Counted from the stretch's first letter, positions 26,153 to 36,156 are shown. The stretch is 63,926 nt of DNA from an uncultured Bacteroidaceae bacterium (GCA_934293005.1 CAKQYA010000015.1:1-63926), one strand, 5' to 3'. Notes: a model not told the origin generated them from the letters alone. A program made the numbers and translations.

Positions 26153-26944
26153 TCATAGACGCACGCTCACGCCTTCTTTATTTAGATACTGCTTGAGTTG
26201 TGGTATTGGTATCTCACCGAAATGAAATACGCTCGCAGCCAAAGCAGCATCGCTGTGTCCATCTGTGAACGTGTGAAGAAAGTCTTCTTTGCATCCTGCA
26301 CCTCCTGAGGCGATGACAGGGATGGTGAGTGTTTCTGCTAATTGGCTAAGGGCAGCATTTGCGAATCCATGTTTCACTCCATCGTGGTTCATCGACGTGA
26401 ACAGTATTTCGCCTGCGCCTCTGTCGTTAGCTTCTTTAGCCCAATCGAGCAGATTGCGTTCTGTCTCCACGCGTCCTCCGTTAAGGTAGCATTTCCATGT
26501 GCCGTCGATATTAGGGTCACCGTTTTCGTGCACAGTGTCATCTATGCATTTTGCGTCAATAGCCACTACGCATACTTGGCTTCCGAAGTTGCGGGCTATT
26601 TCATCTATGAGTTCTGGACGTCGCAAGGCCGCAGAGTTTATGCTTACTTTGTCTGCACCTGCATTGAGCAGACGTTCCACGTCGCATAGTTCGTTTATTC
26701 CGCCACCTACGGTAAATGGGATATTTATTTCTTTCGCTATTCTTTGAACCAGTTCTGTGAAGGTTTTTCTGCCTTCATGTGAAGCGCAGATGTCGAGATA
26801 GACCAGTTCGTCTGCTCCTTGCTCGCTGTATGCCTTGCCCAGTTCTATAGGGTCGCCAGCCTGTCGCAGATTGAGAAAGTTTGTGCCTTTGACGGTTTGG
26901 CCGTCCTTTATGTCAAGGCATGGGATGATTCGTTTAGCCAACAT
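26153..26944 (-). CDS. hisF: Imidazole glycerol phosphate synthase, cyclase subunit
   Basis: A 263-residue beta/alpha barrel that, with HisH, forms imidazole glycerol phosphate and AICAR. I start it at 26944 (MLAKRIIPCLDIKDGQTVKG), which holds the catalytic Asp of strand 1. The frame is open to 27061, but that extension overlaps hisA. VVAIDAKCID carries the second catalytic Asp, and TVGGGIN and IPVIASGGAG are the phosphate-binding loops. It overlaps the end of hisA by 11 nt, indicating coupled translation. Confidence 0.96.
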   Translation of the reverse strand: MLAKRIIPCLDIKDGQTVKGTNFLNLRQAGDPIELGKAYSEQGADELVYLDICASHEGRKTFTELVQRIAKEINIPFTVGGGINELCDVERLLNAGADKVSINSAALRRPELIDEIARNFGSQVCVVAIDAKCIDDTVHENGDPNIDGTWKCYLNGGRVETERNLLDWAKEANDRGAGEILFTSMNHDGVKHGFANAALSQLAETLTIPVIASGGAGCKEDFLHTFTDGHSDAALAASVFHFGEIPIPQLKQYLNKEGVSVRL

Positions 26945-27656
26945 ACTTCTCCAGTTCTTCAAGTTTGATTTTGCCTTCATACAGAGCTTTGCCAAACACC
27001 ACAGCGGGAATGCCAGCATCGTTAAGACGGTCAATATCCTCAATGCAGCTGACACCTCCACTTGCGATGAGGTATATGCCTGGCAATTCCTTCATCACTT
27101 CTTCATAAAGGTCTATGGCAGGCCCTTGTAGCATTCCGTCCCTGCTGATGTCGGTGCACAGCACGTTGTCCACGCCTTTGTTGGCATAATGATGCAGGAA
27201 AGGCAGAAGTTCATCTTCGCCTTCCTCCTTCCATCCGTTGATGCTGATGAAGCCGTTCTTCACATCGGCACCGAGGATTATCTTGTTGTCGTTGTATTTT
27301 TCGAGCCATGTGGTGAACAATTCAGGCTTTTTCACAGCCACACTGCCGATAGTTACCATTGTGGCACCACTGGCGAATGCTATGTCGATGTCTTCGTCAG
27401 ATTTGATGCCTCCGCCGAAATCAATGATGAGGCTGGTGTGGTCTGCGATTTTCTCTATTGTCTTGTAATTGACAATATGCTGAGAGCGGGCTCCGTCGAG
27501 ATCAACAGTGTGCAGACGAGTGATGCCGTGTGCCTCAAACATCTTTGCCACCTCTACGGGGTCTTCGTTATAAACCTTCTTCGTGTCGTAATCGCCTTGT
27601 GTGAGGCGAACGCATTTGCCATCGATAATGTCTATCGCGGGAATTATGTCAATCAT
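26934..27656 (-). CDS. hisA: ProFAR isomerase
   Basis: A 240-residue barrel enzyme catalysing the Amadori rearrangement in histidine synthesis. The start at 27656 (MIDIIPAIDIIDGKCVRL) places the catalytic Asp in the first strand; the upstream open stretch to 27734 is not family-like. Other blocks: DLDGARSQHIVNY, IDFGGGIKSDEDI and TDISRDGMLQGP with the second catalytic Asp. It lies 93 nt after hisH and overlaps hisF. Confidence 0.95.
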   Translation of the reverse strand: MIDIIPAIDIIDGKCVRLTQGDYDTKKVYNEDPVEVAKMFEAHGITRLHTVDLDGARSQHIVNYKTIEKIADHTSLIIDFGGGIKSDEDIDIAFASGATMVTIGSVAVKKPELFTTWLEKYNDNKIILGADVKNGFISINGWKEEGEDELLPFLHHYANKGVDNVLCTDISRDGMLQGPAIDLYEEVMKELPGIYLIASGGVSCIEDIDRLNDAGIPAVVFGKALYEGKIKLEELEKYVG

Positions 27657-27749
27657 TACTGTTTTTGTTAGGGTATGGCTTAGTCTTTTCTGCAAAAGAA
27701 AAGTTATTGTCAATCCTTGAAGAAATGTTTTCATTTTTCAAGGAATCTG

Positions 27750-28349
27750 TCATAAGCCTTTTATCTCAATGAAATTTTTTAATATTCTCTCACCTACAGA
27801 TCCGCTTTTCTCTGGGTGAAACTGCGTGGCGTAGAAATTGTTCTTATGGAGAGCCGACGAATATCTGTGGATGTAGTCGGTTTCTGCAATGGTGTATGGG
27901 CAGAGTGGAACGTAGAAGCTATGTATGAAGTATGTGAATTCAGGTTTGTCAAATCCTGCGAACAATTCAGATTCTGTGTTTTCAATAGTGTTCCATCCCA
28001 TCTGTGGCACTTTGTCTTCATGCCTCATTGGCTTGAACCTTTTTACGTCCACGTCAAACACTCCCAAGCATTTTGTGTCATATTCTTCCGAATGTCGGCA
28101 CAGTAGCTGCATTCCTATGCAAATGCCTAATACAGGTTGCTTTAAGTTGAGTATCACCTCATCGAGTTTGTGAGCCTTTAGATATTCCATGGTGCTTTTG
28201 GCTTCGCCTTGCCCAGGGAAAACCACTCTGTCAGCCGCAGTTATGCGCTCGGGATCGTCAGTGATGACAGGCTCAATACCAATTCGCCTGACAGCATTCT
28301 CAACCGAACCTATGTTGCCGGCATTGTATTTAATAATTGCTATATCCAT
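27750..28349 (-). CDS. hisH: Imidazole glycerol phosphate synthase, glutaminase subunit
   Basis: A 199-residue class I glutamine amidotransferase that feeds ammonia to HisF. The nucleophile cysteine is in GICIGMQLL, and the His/Glu pair is in YATQFHPEKSG near the C-terminus. YFIHSFYVP is a typical HisH block. It is the first gene of the visible his cluster hisH-hisA-hisF-hisIE; hisG, D, C and B are not in the window. Confidence 0.96.
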   Translation of the reverse strand: MDIAIIKYNAGNIGSVENAVRRIGIEPVITDDPERITAADRVVFPGQGEAKSTMEYLKAHKLDEVILNLKQPVLGICIGMQLLCRHSEEYDTKCLGVFDVDVKRFKPMRHEDKVPQMGWNTIENTESELFAGFDKPEFTYFIHSFYVPLCPYTIAETDYIHRYSSALHKNNFYATQFHPEKSGSVGERILKNFIEIKGL

Positions 28350-28382
28350 CGCTTTTCAGGAGTGTGTTCTGTTAAATTGCTG

Positions 28383-28390
28383 CAAAGTTA
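28383..28390 (-). promoter_or_regulatory. -7 element upstream of hisH
   Basis: Minus-strand TAACTTTG lies 33 nt before the hisH ATG. A TTG occurs 22 nt upstream of it (28413-28415), slightly beyond the usual spacing. It is probably the promoter of the his-lys operon. Confidence 0.55.
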
Positions 28391-28451
28391 GTGATTTTTG
28401 TTGACAAATGTGCAATTATTCAAAATAAAAGGTGTGATAATAGACAAAATA

Positions 28452-28504
28452 AGTAGGTGTTCATTTTTATTCCGCATTTTGCGGAATAAAAATGAACACC
28501 TACT
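28452..28504. repeat. Perfect 24-bp inverted repeat between hisH and a lipoprotein gene
   Basis: Arms 28452-28475 and 28481-28504 are exactly complementary over 24 bp around a 5-nt loop (ATTTT). The palindrome contains TAGGTGTTCATTTTTATT. It sits 43 nt past the lipoprotein stop, so it may terminate that gene, but it is longer and more perfect than the other terminators here. Confidence 0.85.
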
Positions 28505-28547
28505 ATAAAATTGATGCTTGTCTTGCAGCAAATAATTCATCATCTTG

Positions 28548-29030
28548 TCATTTTACAATGGCATCTTTGCTGGATATTGCGTAATCCCAATATTGTGTGT
28601 TGTAAAGAGATGTTTTCACAGTGAAGTCTTTCAGCCCAATTTCGTCTGCACTATTGATATTGTTGGCTTTGAATAGCGAATCGTTGAGGCTGAAAAGTTT
28701 ATTCCGCACATTTCTTAAGTCGACAATAGTCTGCATCTTAGTGTCATACTTTGTTTTTGCTTGTTCGTTGCATAATGCTACAGCGTATGTTGCAGAACCT
28801 GTGTTTGTCTCTGCGTGTTCTTGGAAAACATATCCGCTAATTTCCATAGATTGCAGGCAAACGCGTAATATTGAATCGTATTCAGCATTGCCTTTGTCGG
28901 AATAAACTATAGAGTCGGTCCTGATGTAATAATTGCATGTGGCTTCAGAATGGTCATTGTCATTGCCGCATGAAGTCATTGCTGCACTAAAGATGACCGC
29001 AGCCAGAACTGTTCCAAATAATTTTTTCAT
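28548..29030 (-). CDS. Small lipoprotein of unknown function
   Basis: A 160-residue protein with a lipoprotein signal (VIFSAAMTSC-GND). The mature part is mostly helical and polar with scattered Cys (CNYYIRTD, RVCLQSME, ALCNEQAK). I do not recognise the family. It starts 15 nt after the AraC-type regulator gene on the same strand, so the two are probably co-transcribed, and it is separated from hisH by the long palindrome. An envelope accessory of the neighbouring efflux regulator is possible but not shown. Confidence 0.6.
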   Translation of the reverse strand: MKKLFGTVLAAVIFSAAMTSCGNDNDHSEATCNYYIRTDSIVYSDKGNAEYDSILRVCLQSMEISGYVFQEHAETNTGSATYAVALCNEQAKTKYDTKMQTIVDLRNVRNKLFSLNDSLFKANNINSADEIGLKDFTVKTSLYNTQYWDYAISSKDAIVK

Positions 29031-29045
29031 GTTTTTACTGAGATG

Positions 29046-29975
29046 TTACTTTGTGTTACTGTTTAAATGTTTCTCTATAAATGAGGTTAATTCGTTTTCT
29101 TGGTTTTTCACAGCAGCCTTATTGTGTCTATATTCCAAAGGGTTGAGTCCTGTTAAGTTTTTGAACCACTTGCCGAAATAGCTTTGTGTGGGAAAATGGA
29201 GCGTGTCGGCTATTTCCTTGATGGAATAGTTTGTGTCTTGCAGCATATTGCGTGCATCAACAAAAAGGGCTGTGGTGATCCAGTTTAGCGGCGACTGGCC
29301 CGACTGCTCCTTGATGACAAGGCTGAAATAACGTGGCGTTAAATACAGACGGCTTGCATAATAGCTAATCTTATGCTCCTCACGATAATGCTTGTACAGC
29401 AGTGTGAGGAAATGCTGGAGCACATCCTCCTTTCTCGACATGGGTTTGCAGCATTCGGCCGTGCATGTGTAACATTGCAATATTTCTATCACCAATGACG
29501 AACAGAGCAAACTTACCTGTCTTGAGGCCATTTTCCCAAATGGGCTATTTGACGTTTCGAGTTCTTTCTGTGACATGTCTCTTTTAATGGCAGCTTTTAG
29601 CAGGCATATATATTGTGTCATCACTTCAAGCTCTTCATCGAGCACTTGCTGCAATGGGCTTTGAAGCAACTCAAAAAGTGCGTTGAAGTTGGTGACATTG
29701 TATAGCACAGGCTGTAGTGCGGCTAAATCTGCGCCAATCATCACTCCGCTTAGATTTTTGCTGCACTCCATTACGTGAAGTATGCTGTTGGCAAAAAACA
29801 CTATCATGGAGTTTTTATGCAAGAGATATTCCTTGTCGTCTATCTTCAGCTTTATCTCCCCCTCCTTGCAGATGAATATCCCTGTCTTAGGGTATTTTGC
29901 CAAGACTCTTTCAGTCTCGAGAAGGTGTGGATTTTGGTAGCAAATTTCATGTATGCTAACGTCGTTCTTGTTCAT
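29046..29975 (-). CDS. AraC-family transcriptional regulator
   Basis: A 309-residue regulator. Residues about 20-180 form a cupin-like sensing domain (GIFICKEGEIKLKIDDKEYLL, MIVFFANSILHVMECSKN). The C-terminal 100 residues hold two helix-turn-helix units (ISYYASRLYLTPRYFSLVIK and YSIKEIADTLHFPTQSYFGK, then WFKNLTGLNPLEYR). It is divergent from the RND efflux operon at 30330, with a 354-nt space between, so control of that operon is likely by position. The inducer is unknown. Confidence 0.88.
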   Translation of the reverse strand: MNKNDVSIHEICYQNPHLLETERVLAKYPKTGIFICKEGEIKLKIDDKEYLLHKNSMIVFFANSILHVMECSKNLSGVMIGADLAALQPVLYNVTNFNALFELLQSPLQQVLDEELEVMTQYICLLKAAIKRDMSQKELETSNSPFGKMASRQVSLLCSSLVIEILQCYTCTAECCKPMSRKEDVLQHFLTLLYKHYREEHKISYYASRLYLTPRYFSLVIKEQSGQSPLNWITTALFVDARNMLQDTNYSIKEIADTLHFPTQSYFGKWFKNLTGLNPLEYRHNKAAVKNQENELTSFIEKHLNSNTK

Positions 29976-30329
29976 ACTCTGATTGTTTATGATGCAAATT
30001 AACCACTTTTCTTATTGACATGCAACTTTTTTGACAATAATTATGATTCTCACTATACAAAAAGGACAACTCTTTATTCAATTAAATTATGTCATTGTTG
30101 AAATAAAAGCGTAATTTTGCACTCATAAAACTTATTGATGAGTAATCATGCCATGAGGAAGATTTTCAAATGGCATATATGAAATAACAACAAGTGTAGT
30201 TTTATGCATTATTGCATATGTGATTGAAGGGCTATAGTGTACATTGCCAAATGCTTCCTTGTTACGAGGTATTTGCTGTTGTTGCACAATGATGAATAAA
30301 TGATTTGATTATTAAATATTTAAGGCTAT
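29976..30329. other. Divergent control region of the AraC regulator and RND operon
   Basis: 354 nt. A -7 box TAATTTTG lies at 30112-30119 on the plus strand, with no good -33. It is followed directly by an inverted repeat ACTCAT, 11 nt, ATGAGT (30121-30143) that could be an operator. TTGACA-containing segments recur at 30016-30021 and 30033-30038. No gene is visible. Confidence 0.45.
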
Positions 30330-31406
30330 ATGAAAAGGTTCTATTCGATTGTAATGGCCATGGCATGCATTATGATAATGGTGTCATGTGGCAGAGACAA
30401 CTCATCAAAGGATGTTGTGGTGCCTGTCTATACCACACAGGCGAAACGTGTTGGGCAGTTTGTGTCCACAACCTTTACAGGTAAGACAAAACCCGACATA
30501 GAGGCAAATCTTGCCTTTCGTGTGTCGGGGCAGGTGATGCGTGTGCTTGTGAAGGAAGGTGACTTTGTGAGAAAAGGGCAGGTTGTGGCTGAGATGGATA
30601 GTCGTGATTATGAGGTGCAGCTGGCGGCTGCTCAGGCTGAATACAAACAAATAAAGGCTGATGCAGAACGTGTTATGGCTCTTTATGCTGAAGGCAACAC
30701 TACTGCCAGCAATTATGATAAAGCGCGTTATGGACTTCAACAGATTGAACAAAAACTTGCAAACTGTCGCAACCAACTAAGTGATACACGTTTGAGAAGC
30801 ACTATGGACGGATGTGTTCAAGAACTGTACCATCAGTCGGGAGAGACTGTTTCTGCAGGAATGCCAGTGCTCAGCATTTTTAATGATAAGAAAGTTGAGG
30901 TGGAAATCAATGTGAGCGCATCTGACCATGCAAATCTTGGGCGTTTCACATCTTTCTCTTGTTCTTTCAATGTCAAAGGAAACGAGGTGTTCCCGCTTGA
31001 AGTGGAACGTGTGAATCAAGAGGCCAATTCCATGCAGCTGTACACAGTGCGCCTTCGCTTCAAGCCTGGTGCTGATATGAGAGGCATCACGCCAGGCATG
31101 ACCACCATGGTGTATGCGGAAGTGGGCGATGACGCATCTCAAGGGGCTGTTTATGTGCCTACAAGTGCAGTGGTGCAGACCGACAGCAATTCAGCTCACG
31201 TGTTTATCTATGATGCCAAGTCGAGTGTGGTGAGGCAGCGTTCTGTAAAGGTTGACGGTGTCACGCGCGATGGATTTATGCGTGTCAAGTATGGACTTGA
31301 TGGAGGAGAGACTGTTGTGGCGTCAGGAGCCAACAGCATTACAGACGGCCAAAAAGTGTCAGTCATCCAGAAACCTTCTCCATCCAATGTCGGAGGGTTG
31401 CTTTAA
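30330..31406 (+). CDS. RND efflux periplasmic adaptor lipoprotein
   Basis: A 358-residue membrane-fusion protein. The signal ends in IMIMVSC-GRD (lipobox). Domains in order: lipoyl half (ANLAFRVSGQVMRVLVKEGDFVRKG), a short helical hairpin (about 95-155), second lipoyl half (TRLRSTMDGCVQELYHQSGETV), beta-barrel and membrane-proximal domain. It links the RND pump at 31590 to the TolC-like channel at 34738 and is the first gene of that operon. Confidence 0.9.
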   Translation: MKRFYSIVMAMACIMIMVSCGRDNSSKDVVVPVYTTQAKRVGQFVSTTFTGKTKPDIEANLAFRVSGQVMRVLVKEGDFVRKGQVVAEMDSRDYEVQLAAAQAEYKQIKADAERVMALYAEGNTTASNYDKARYGLQQIEQKLANCRNQLSDTRLRSTMDGCVQELYHQSGETVSAGMPVLSIFNDKKVEVEINVSASDHANLGRFTSFSCSFNVKGNEVFPLEVERVNQEANSMQLYTVRLRFKPGADMRGITPGMTTMVYAEVGDDASQGAVYVPTSAVVQTDSNSAHVFIYDAKSSVVRQRSVKVDGVTRDGFMRVKYGLDGGETVVASGANSITDGQKVSVIQKPSPSNVGGLL

Positions 31407-31589
31407 TTATATTTCTTAAACGTTCAAAGTATGGCTTCTCGTGTTTGCCACACTCTTTCCACTTCTTATATGTATTGTTTGCAAATCACTATGCTCACAT
31501 GATTTGTAGGCTATTAGGTGTCAGAGTGAATTATAGCAGATGTAACTATTATTGAAGCATACTTATAAATAAATGCAGACTATCTCACT

Positions 31590-34500
31590 ATGAACTATAG
31601 TAAATGGGCTTTAAACAATAGCAAACTCATCAATTTCCTTGTAGTCATACTGGTCATTGGTGGAATAATGGCATACGGTTCAATGTCTAAACTGGAAGAC
31701 CCTGCCATTAAGGTGAAACAGGCTCTCATCATCACTACTTATCCAGGTGCTTCTGCACATCAAGTGGAACTTGAGGTGACGGATCCGCTGGAAAAGAGCT
31801 TGAGTGAGATGTCATCCATCAACAACATTGAGTCGTCAAGTTATGCCGATCTCAGTCTCATTACCGTTGAATTGCTCACAACAGTTCCCGACAACCAAGT
31901 GGAACAGCAATGGGATCTTTTGAGGCGAAAGGTCGCAAACGTACAGTCTTCGTTGCCTTCTGGCGCAAATCGTTCAGAGGTGAAAGATGATTTTGGAGAT
32001 GTTTATGGCATGTTCTTTGCTATCAGCGGCGATGGTAACAGCGATAAGCAGCTGTATGATTATGCAGAGTTGATAAAGCGCGGCGTGAGCGATATTGATG
32101 GAGTAAGTCGTGTTGACATCTATGGTAAACGTAGCGAATGCATCAATATCGAATTGAGCGAAGAAAAGATGGCAAACCTTGGTGTGATGCCTGCACAGGT
32201 CATCCAGACTATCAACAATCAAAACAAGACATGCTATGCAGGTTATTATGACAATGGCACTCGACGTGTGCGTGTTACAGTGGGCAATCGCTCTGTTACC
32301 GTTGAAGATATTGCCAACACGATCATCCAAGGGTATGACGATGATCAGTTGCGTATTAAGGATATAGCTACCGTCACCAAATCGTATGAAGAAGTGACGC
32401 GCAACGAAATGGCTTACGACGGCAAGCGCGCACTTGGCATAAGCATAGCTTGTTCGCCCGACTTTGATGTGGTCAAGGTGGGAGAAAAGGTTCAGAAGTT
32501 TATGGATTCTGTAGAAGGACGTTTGCCTGCAGGCATGGAATGCCATAAAGTGTTTTTCCAGCCCGAGCGTGTAAGCGATGCGCTTGGCACGTTTCTCATC
32601 AACCTTGTCGAATCGGTGGTCATTGTGGTTCTGCTTCTCGTCTTTTTCATGGGATGGCGCAGTGGAGTGATTATCGGCGCAAGCCTTGTCGTCATAGTCT
32701 TTGGCTCGTTCCTTGTCCTGCAGGCGTTTGATGGCACTCTGCAGAGAGTGTCTCTTGCCTCATTCATCCTTGCCATGGGCATGTTGGTGGATAATGCCAT
32801 AGTCATTGTCGACGGCATTCTTGTTGACTTAAATAGGGGAGTGCCGAAACGTGAAGCTCTGATCAACATTGGTGGCAAGACAGACATGCCGCTCCTTGGC
32901 GCCACACTAATAGCCATTCTTGCTTTTCTGCCTATTTATCTCAGTCCCGATACGGCAGGAGTGTATGTGCGCGACCTCTTCATCGTCATGGCTGTTAGTC
33001 TATTGCTTAGTTGGGTGCTCGCATTGGTGCATGTGCCCATCATGTGCGATTGGATGTTCAAGCCATCCAATAAAAAGGCACCAGACGCAGATGGTTCCGA
33101 TGATGATAAGGAACTCTATGGAGGCAAGGCATACGATGTGCTTGCCAAGGTCCTTAATTGGGGGTTGTGTCATCGCCTTGCTGTGGTTGTAGGCTCAGTG
33201 TCCTTGCTTCTTGGCAGTGTATTTTGTTACAAATTCATCAATAAGGCATTTTTCCCAGACATGGAGTATGACCAGCTTTACATGGAATATAAATTGCCTG
33301 AAGGCTACAACTACACACAGACGGAGCACGACTTGCAGGAAATCCGTGCTTTGCTAATGAAGCACGACTATATCAAGCATGTCACCACTTCGGTAGGAGG
33401 CACTCCTTCACGTTATAATCTCGTGCGGTCCATTGCCACCCCATCTTTGGCGTATGGCGAACTTATAATTGACTTTGAGTCGCCATCGGCCTTGGTCGAC
33501 AACGTAGATATTCTTCAGAAAGAGATAAATAGTCTGTATCCAGATGCATATGTCAAGTTTAAGCGATATAATCTGATGTTCAAGAAATATCCTATAGAGG
33601 CATGTTTCCATGGACCAGACCCTGCGGTGCTCCATCAGCTTGTCGACTCAGCCAAAGCAATAGCCAATGCATCGGACAAGGTGTATCTGATCACATCCGA
33701 TTGGCAGCCTCAGGTGCCAGTGCTCAATATCGCTTACAATCAACCATCTGCTCGCAGCAGCGCGCTTTCACGTAGTGATGTGGCTCTGTCTGCAATGGCT
33801 TACACAGGCGGGGTGCCAGTAGGCTCTTTTTATGATGGCATAGAGAAGGAACAGATATATGTCAAATGTACAGATCAAGATGGCAGGCATATAGACGATA
33901 TCAATTCTGCAAGAGTATTTGGAATGATTCCTAACTTGGGAGCCTTCTTGACTCGTTCAGCTGTCCAGAAACTCATGTCAGGGTCAGTCAGTCGAGATGA
34001 TGTGATAGATAAGGTAGTGCAGACACTTCCGCTCAATCAGGTGTCTGACTCTGTAGAGATTCTATGGGAAGAACCTGTGGTATGCCGCTATAATGGACAG
34101 CGCACTCAGAGATTGCAATGTTCTCCTTGTCCAGGTGTTGGCACAGAGGATGCGCGTGCTGCAATAGCCAAGCAGATAGAGAAAATACAGTTGCCTGAAG
34201 GATATAGCCTGACATGGGAAGGTGAGAAGAAAGCCAGTGACCAGTCAATGAAGTACCTTTTCAATATGTTCCCAATATGCATAGTGATGATGGTGCTCAT
34301 TCTTATCATGCTGTTCAAAGACTACAAGAAACCGCTGATTATATTCTGCTGCATACCGTTTGTTCTCGTAGGCGTCTTTCCTATTGTGCTGCTTTCGGGC
34401 AAGCCTTTTGGTTTTGTCGCCATAGTGGGTGTGCTTGGACTTATCGGCATGATGATAAAGAACGGCATTGTGCTTATGGATGAGATTAGCCTTGAAGTTA

Positions 34501-34730
34501 GCCAGGGTCGCAATCTACGCGATGCTCTTATCCATAGTTCTAAGTCACGCTTGCGACCTGTCATGATGGCAGCGCTCACCACCATTTTGGGCATGATACC
34601 GCTCGTGCCAGATGCTATGTTTGGTTCACTGGCAGTCACTATAATGGGAGGTCTGTTTGTTGGTTCTCTTATTACCCTCGTGTTCATTCCTGTGCTCTAT
34701 TCTCTGTTTTTCAAGGATACTCAAAAGTGA
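31590..34730 (+). CDS. RND-family efflux pump, inner-membrane subunit (AcrB/HAE type)
   Basis: A 1046-residue proton-driven exporter of normal length. The first helix is at about 12-30 (LINFLVVILVIGGIMAYGSM). A large periplasmic loop is followed by the helix-4 region with MLVDNAIVIVDGI, which carries an Asp of the proton relay. A second large loop precedes LGLIGMMIKNGIVLMDEI, the counterpart of helix 10, and the C-terminus is LVFIPVLYSLFFKD. The substrate cannot be predicted. It follows the adaptor after 183 nt and precedes the channel gene by 7 nt. The AraC regulator is divergent upstream. Confidence 0.95.
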   Translation: MNYSKWALNNSKLINFLVVILVIGGIMAYGSMSKLEDPAIKVKQALIITTYPGASAHQVELEVTDPLEKSLSEMSSINNIESSSYADLSLITVELLTTVPDNQVEQQWDLLRRKVANVQSSLPSGANRSEVKDDFGDVYGMFFAISGDGNSDKQLYDYAELIKRGVSDIDGVSRVDIYGKRSECINIELSEEKMANLGVMPAQVIQTINNQNKTCYAGYYDNGTRRVRVTVGNRSVTVEDIANTIIQGYDDDQLRIKDIATVTKSYEEVTRNEMAYDGKRALGISIACSPDFDVVKVGEKVQKFMDSVEGRLPAGMECHKVFFQPERVSDALGTFLINLVESVVIVVLLLVFFMGWRSGVIIGASLVVIVFGSFLVLQAFDGTLQRVSLASFILAMGMLVDNAIVIVDGILVDLNRGVPKREALINIGGKTDMPLLGATLIAILAFLPIYLSPDTAGVYVRDLFIVMAVSLLLSWVLALVHVPIMCDWMFKPSNKKAPDADGSDDDKELYGGKAYDVLAKVLNWGLCHRLAVVVGSVSLLLGSVFCYKFINKAFFPDMEYDQLYMEYKLPEGYNYTQTEHDLQEIRALLMKHDYIKHVTTSVGGTPSRYNLVRSIATPSLAYGELIIDFESPSALVDNVDILQKEINSLYPDAYVKFKRYNLMFKKYPIEACFHGPDPAVLHQLVDSAKAIANASDKVYLITSDWQPQVPVLNIAYNQPSARSSALSRSDVALSAMAYTGGVPVGSFYDGIEKEQIYVKCTDQDGRHIDDINSARVFGMIPNLGAFLTRSAVQKLMSGSVSRDDVIDKVVQTLPLNQVSDSVEILWEEPVVCRYNGQRTQRLQCSPCPGVGTEDARAAIAKQIEKIQLPEGYSLTWEGEKKASDQSMKYLFNMFPICIVMMVLILIMLFKDYKKPLIIFCCIPFVLVGVFPIVLLSGKPFGFVAIVGVLGLIGMMIKNGIVLMDEISLEVSQGRNLRDALIHSSKSRLRPVMMAALTTILGMIPLVPDAMFGSLAVTIMGGLFVGSLITLVFIPVLYSLFFKDTQK

Positions 34731-34737
34731 TAATGCA

Positions 34738-36156
34738 ATGAAAAAGATATTGACTTTAGCTTTCGGACTGATGATGGCTTCTGTGTCAACAGCCCAGCAA
34801 CTTACTATACAGCAGTGCCGTTCACTTGCAGTGGAAAATAATAAAACATATGCTTCAGCCAAACTGCAGCGAGGCAAGTCCTTATTCGACATGAAGTCGT
34901 ATAAGGCCAATTTTTTTCCACAACTCGCTCTTGCAGCAGCGGATGTGTATAGTATAGCAGATGGAAGTTTTACTATTCAGGGTGGCAAATTGCCAATCTA
35001 CAAGCTCTCTGCCCAGACGGGTGCATATGTGCCAGATGTAACGATAAATCCAGATGGTTCGTATGTGTTAAATCAGTATGCCGACTTCCCTTCGCAGCAG
35101 ATAGACTGGAAGTTCCGCAATTTATTTATGGGCGGAATCTCTCTCATGCAACCAGTATATGCTGGTGGTAAGATATCGACGGCCTACCGCATGTCTAAGC
35201 TTGGGGTTGGTATGGCTGAGGAAAATCTTCGTTTGAAAGAATCGGAAGTGGTAGTGATGACAGATGAGGCTTATTTTCTTGCAGTCAAAGCAAAGGAGAT
35301 GAAGGTGGTGGCGAGACAATACCAAGCGACCCTGCTTGAAGTGCAGAAAAATGTTGAGGCTGCTTTCAAGCATGGACTTAGCACACGAAACGACCTTCTT
35401 AAGGTGCAGGTTAAGCTTAATGAGGCAGAACTCTCAATACAGAAGGCCGATAATGCCCATCACCTTGCATTGATGAATCTTTGCCATGTCATAGGCAAAC
35501 CACTTGACATGCCAGTGGAAGTGGTGTCACCGACAGGCAATGCCGATTCTCTTATTGCATCATGCGACGATGATGTCCTTAAGGTTGGCAGCATAGACGC
35601 ATTAAGCATAACTGCACGTCCAGAATATGCTATAATGAACAGCAAGACACAGCTTGCTCGCCATCAGGTGCAGCTTGCAAAAAGCGAACAGTTGCCCAAT
35701 GTGGCTGTTGGAGCGGCTTATACGCATATGAATGGAGGAGAAGTGGCTGGCAAGACCTTGTTTGACCAAGCTACGGCTTCTGTAGGGGTGACTGTCAGCA
35801 TGCCTGTCGACATTTTTGGCAGCACATCTAATAAGGTGCGTTCAGCCAAGGTGGCTTATCAGATAGCGCAAATGGAACAGCAGGACTCTTATGAGCGGAT
35901 GACACTCGAACAATCGCAATGCCGCAACGCATATGAGGAAGCAAAGACCGAACTTCGGCTTTGTGAGACGGCCTTGAAGCAATCGGCAGAGAACGTGCGC
36001 CTCTCGCGTCAGCAATATGATGTGGGTTTCGAGACCTTAAGCGATTATTTAGAGACACAGACCACATGGCAGCAATGCAATGCTAATCTGGTAAGCGCAA
36101 GATGCCAGCTCGTGCTTGCACGCACACAGCTCATCAAAGCAATGGGGGGACAGTGA
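34738..36156 (+). CDS. TolC-family outer membrane channel of the RND operon
   Basis: A 472-residue outer-membrane factor started at 34738 (MKKILTLAFGLMMASVSTAQQ, a clean signal peptide); the same frame upstream is part of the overlapping pump-gene region. The mature part begins LTIQQCRSLAVENNKTYASA and includes LRLKESEVVVMTDEAYFLAVKAKEM, AAFKHGLSTRNDLLKVQVKLNEAEL and the repeat-half VRLSRQQYDVGFETLSDYLETQ. It provides the exit duct for the RND pump 7 nt upstream. Its stop codon lies inside the loop of the operon's terminator. Confidence 0.93.
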   Translation: MKKILTLAFGLMMASVSTAQQLTIQQCRSLAVENNKTYASAKLQRGKSLFDMKSYKANFFPQLALAAADVYSIADGSFTIQGGKLPIYKLSAQTGAYVPDVTINPDGSYVLNQYADFPSQQIDWKFRNLFMGGISLMQPVYAGGKISTAYRMSKLGVGMAEENLRLKESEVVVMTDEAYFLAVKAKEMKVVARQYQATLLEVQKNVEAAFKHGLSTRNDLLKVQVKLNEAELSIQKADNAHHLALMNLCHVIGKPLDMPVEVVSPTGNADSLIASCDDDVLKVGSIDALSITARPEYAIMNSKTQLARHQVQLAKSEQLPNVAVGAAYTHMNGGEVAGKTLFDQATASVGVTVSMPVDIFGSTSNKVRSAKVAYQIAQMEQQDSYERMTLEQSQCRNAYEEAKTELRLCETALKQSAENVRLSRQQYDVGFETLSDYLETQTTWQQCNANLVSARCQLVLARTQLIKAMGGQ

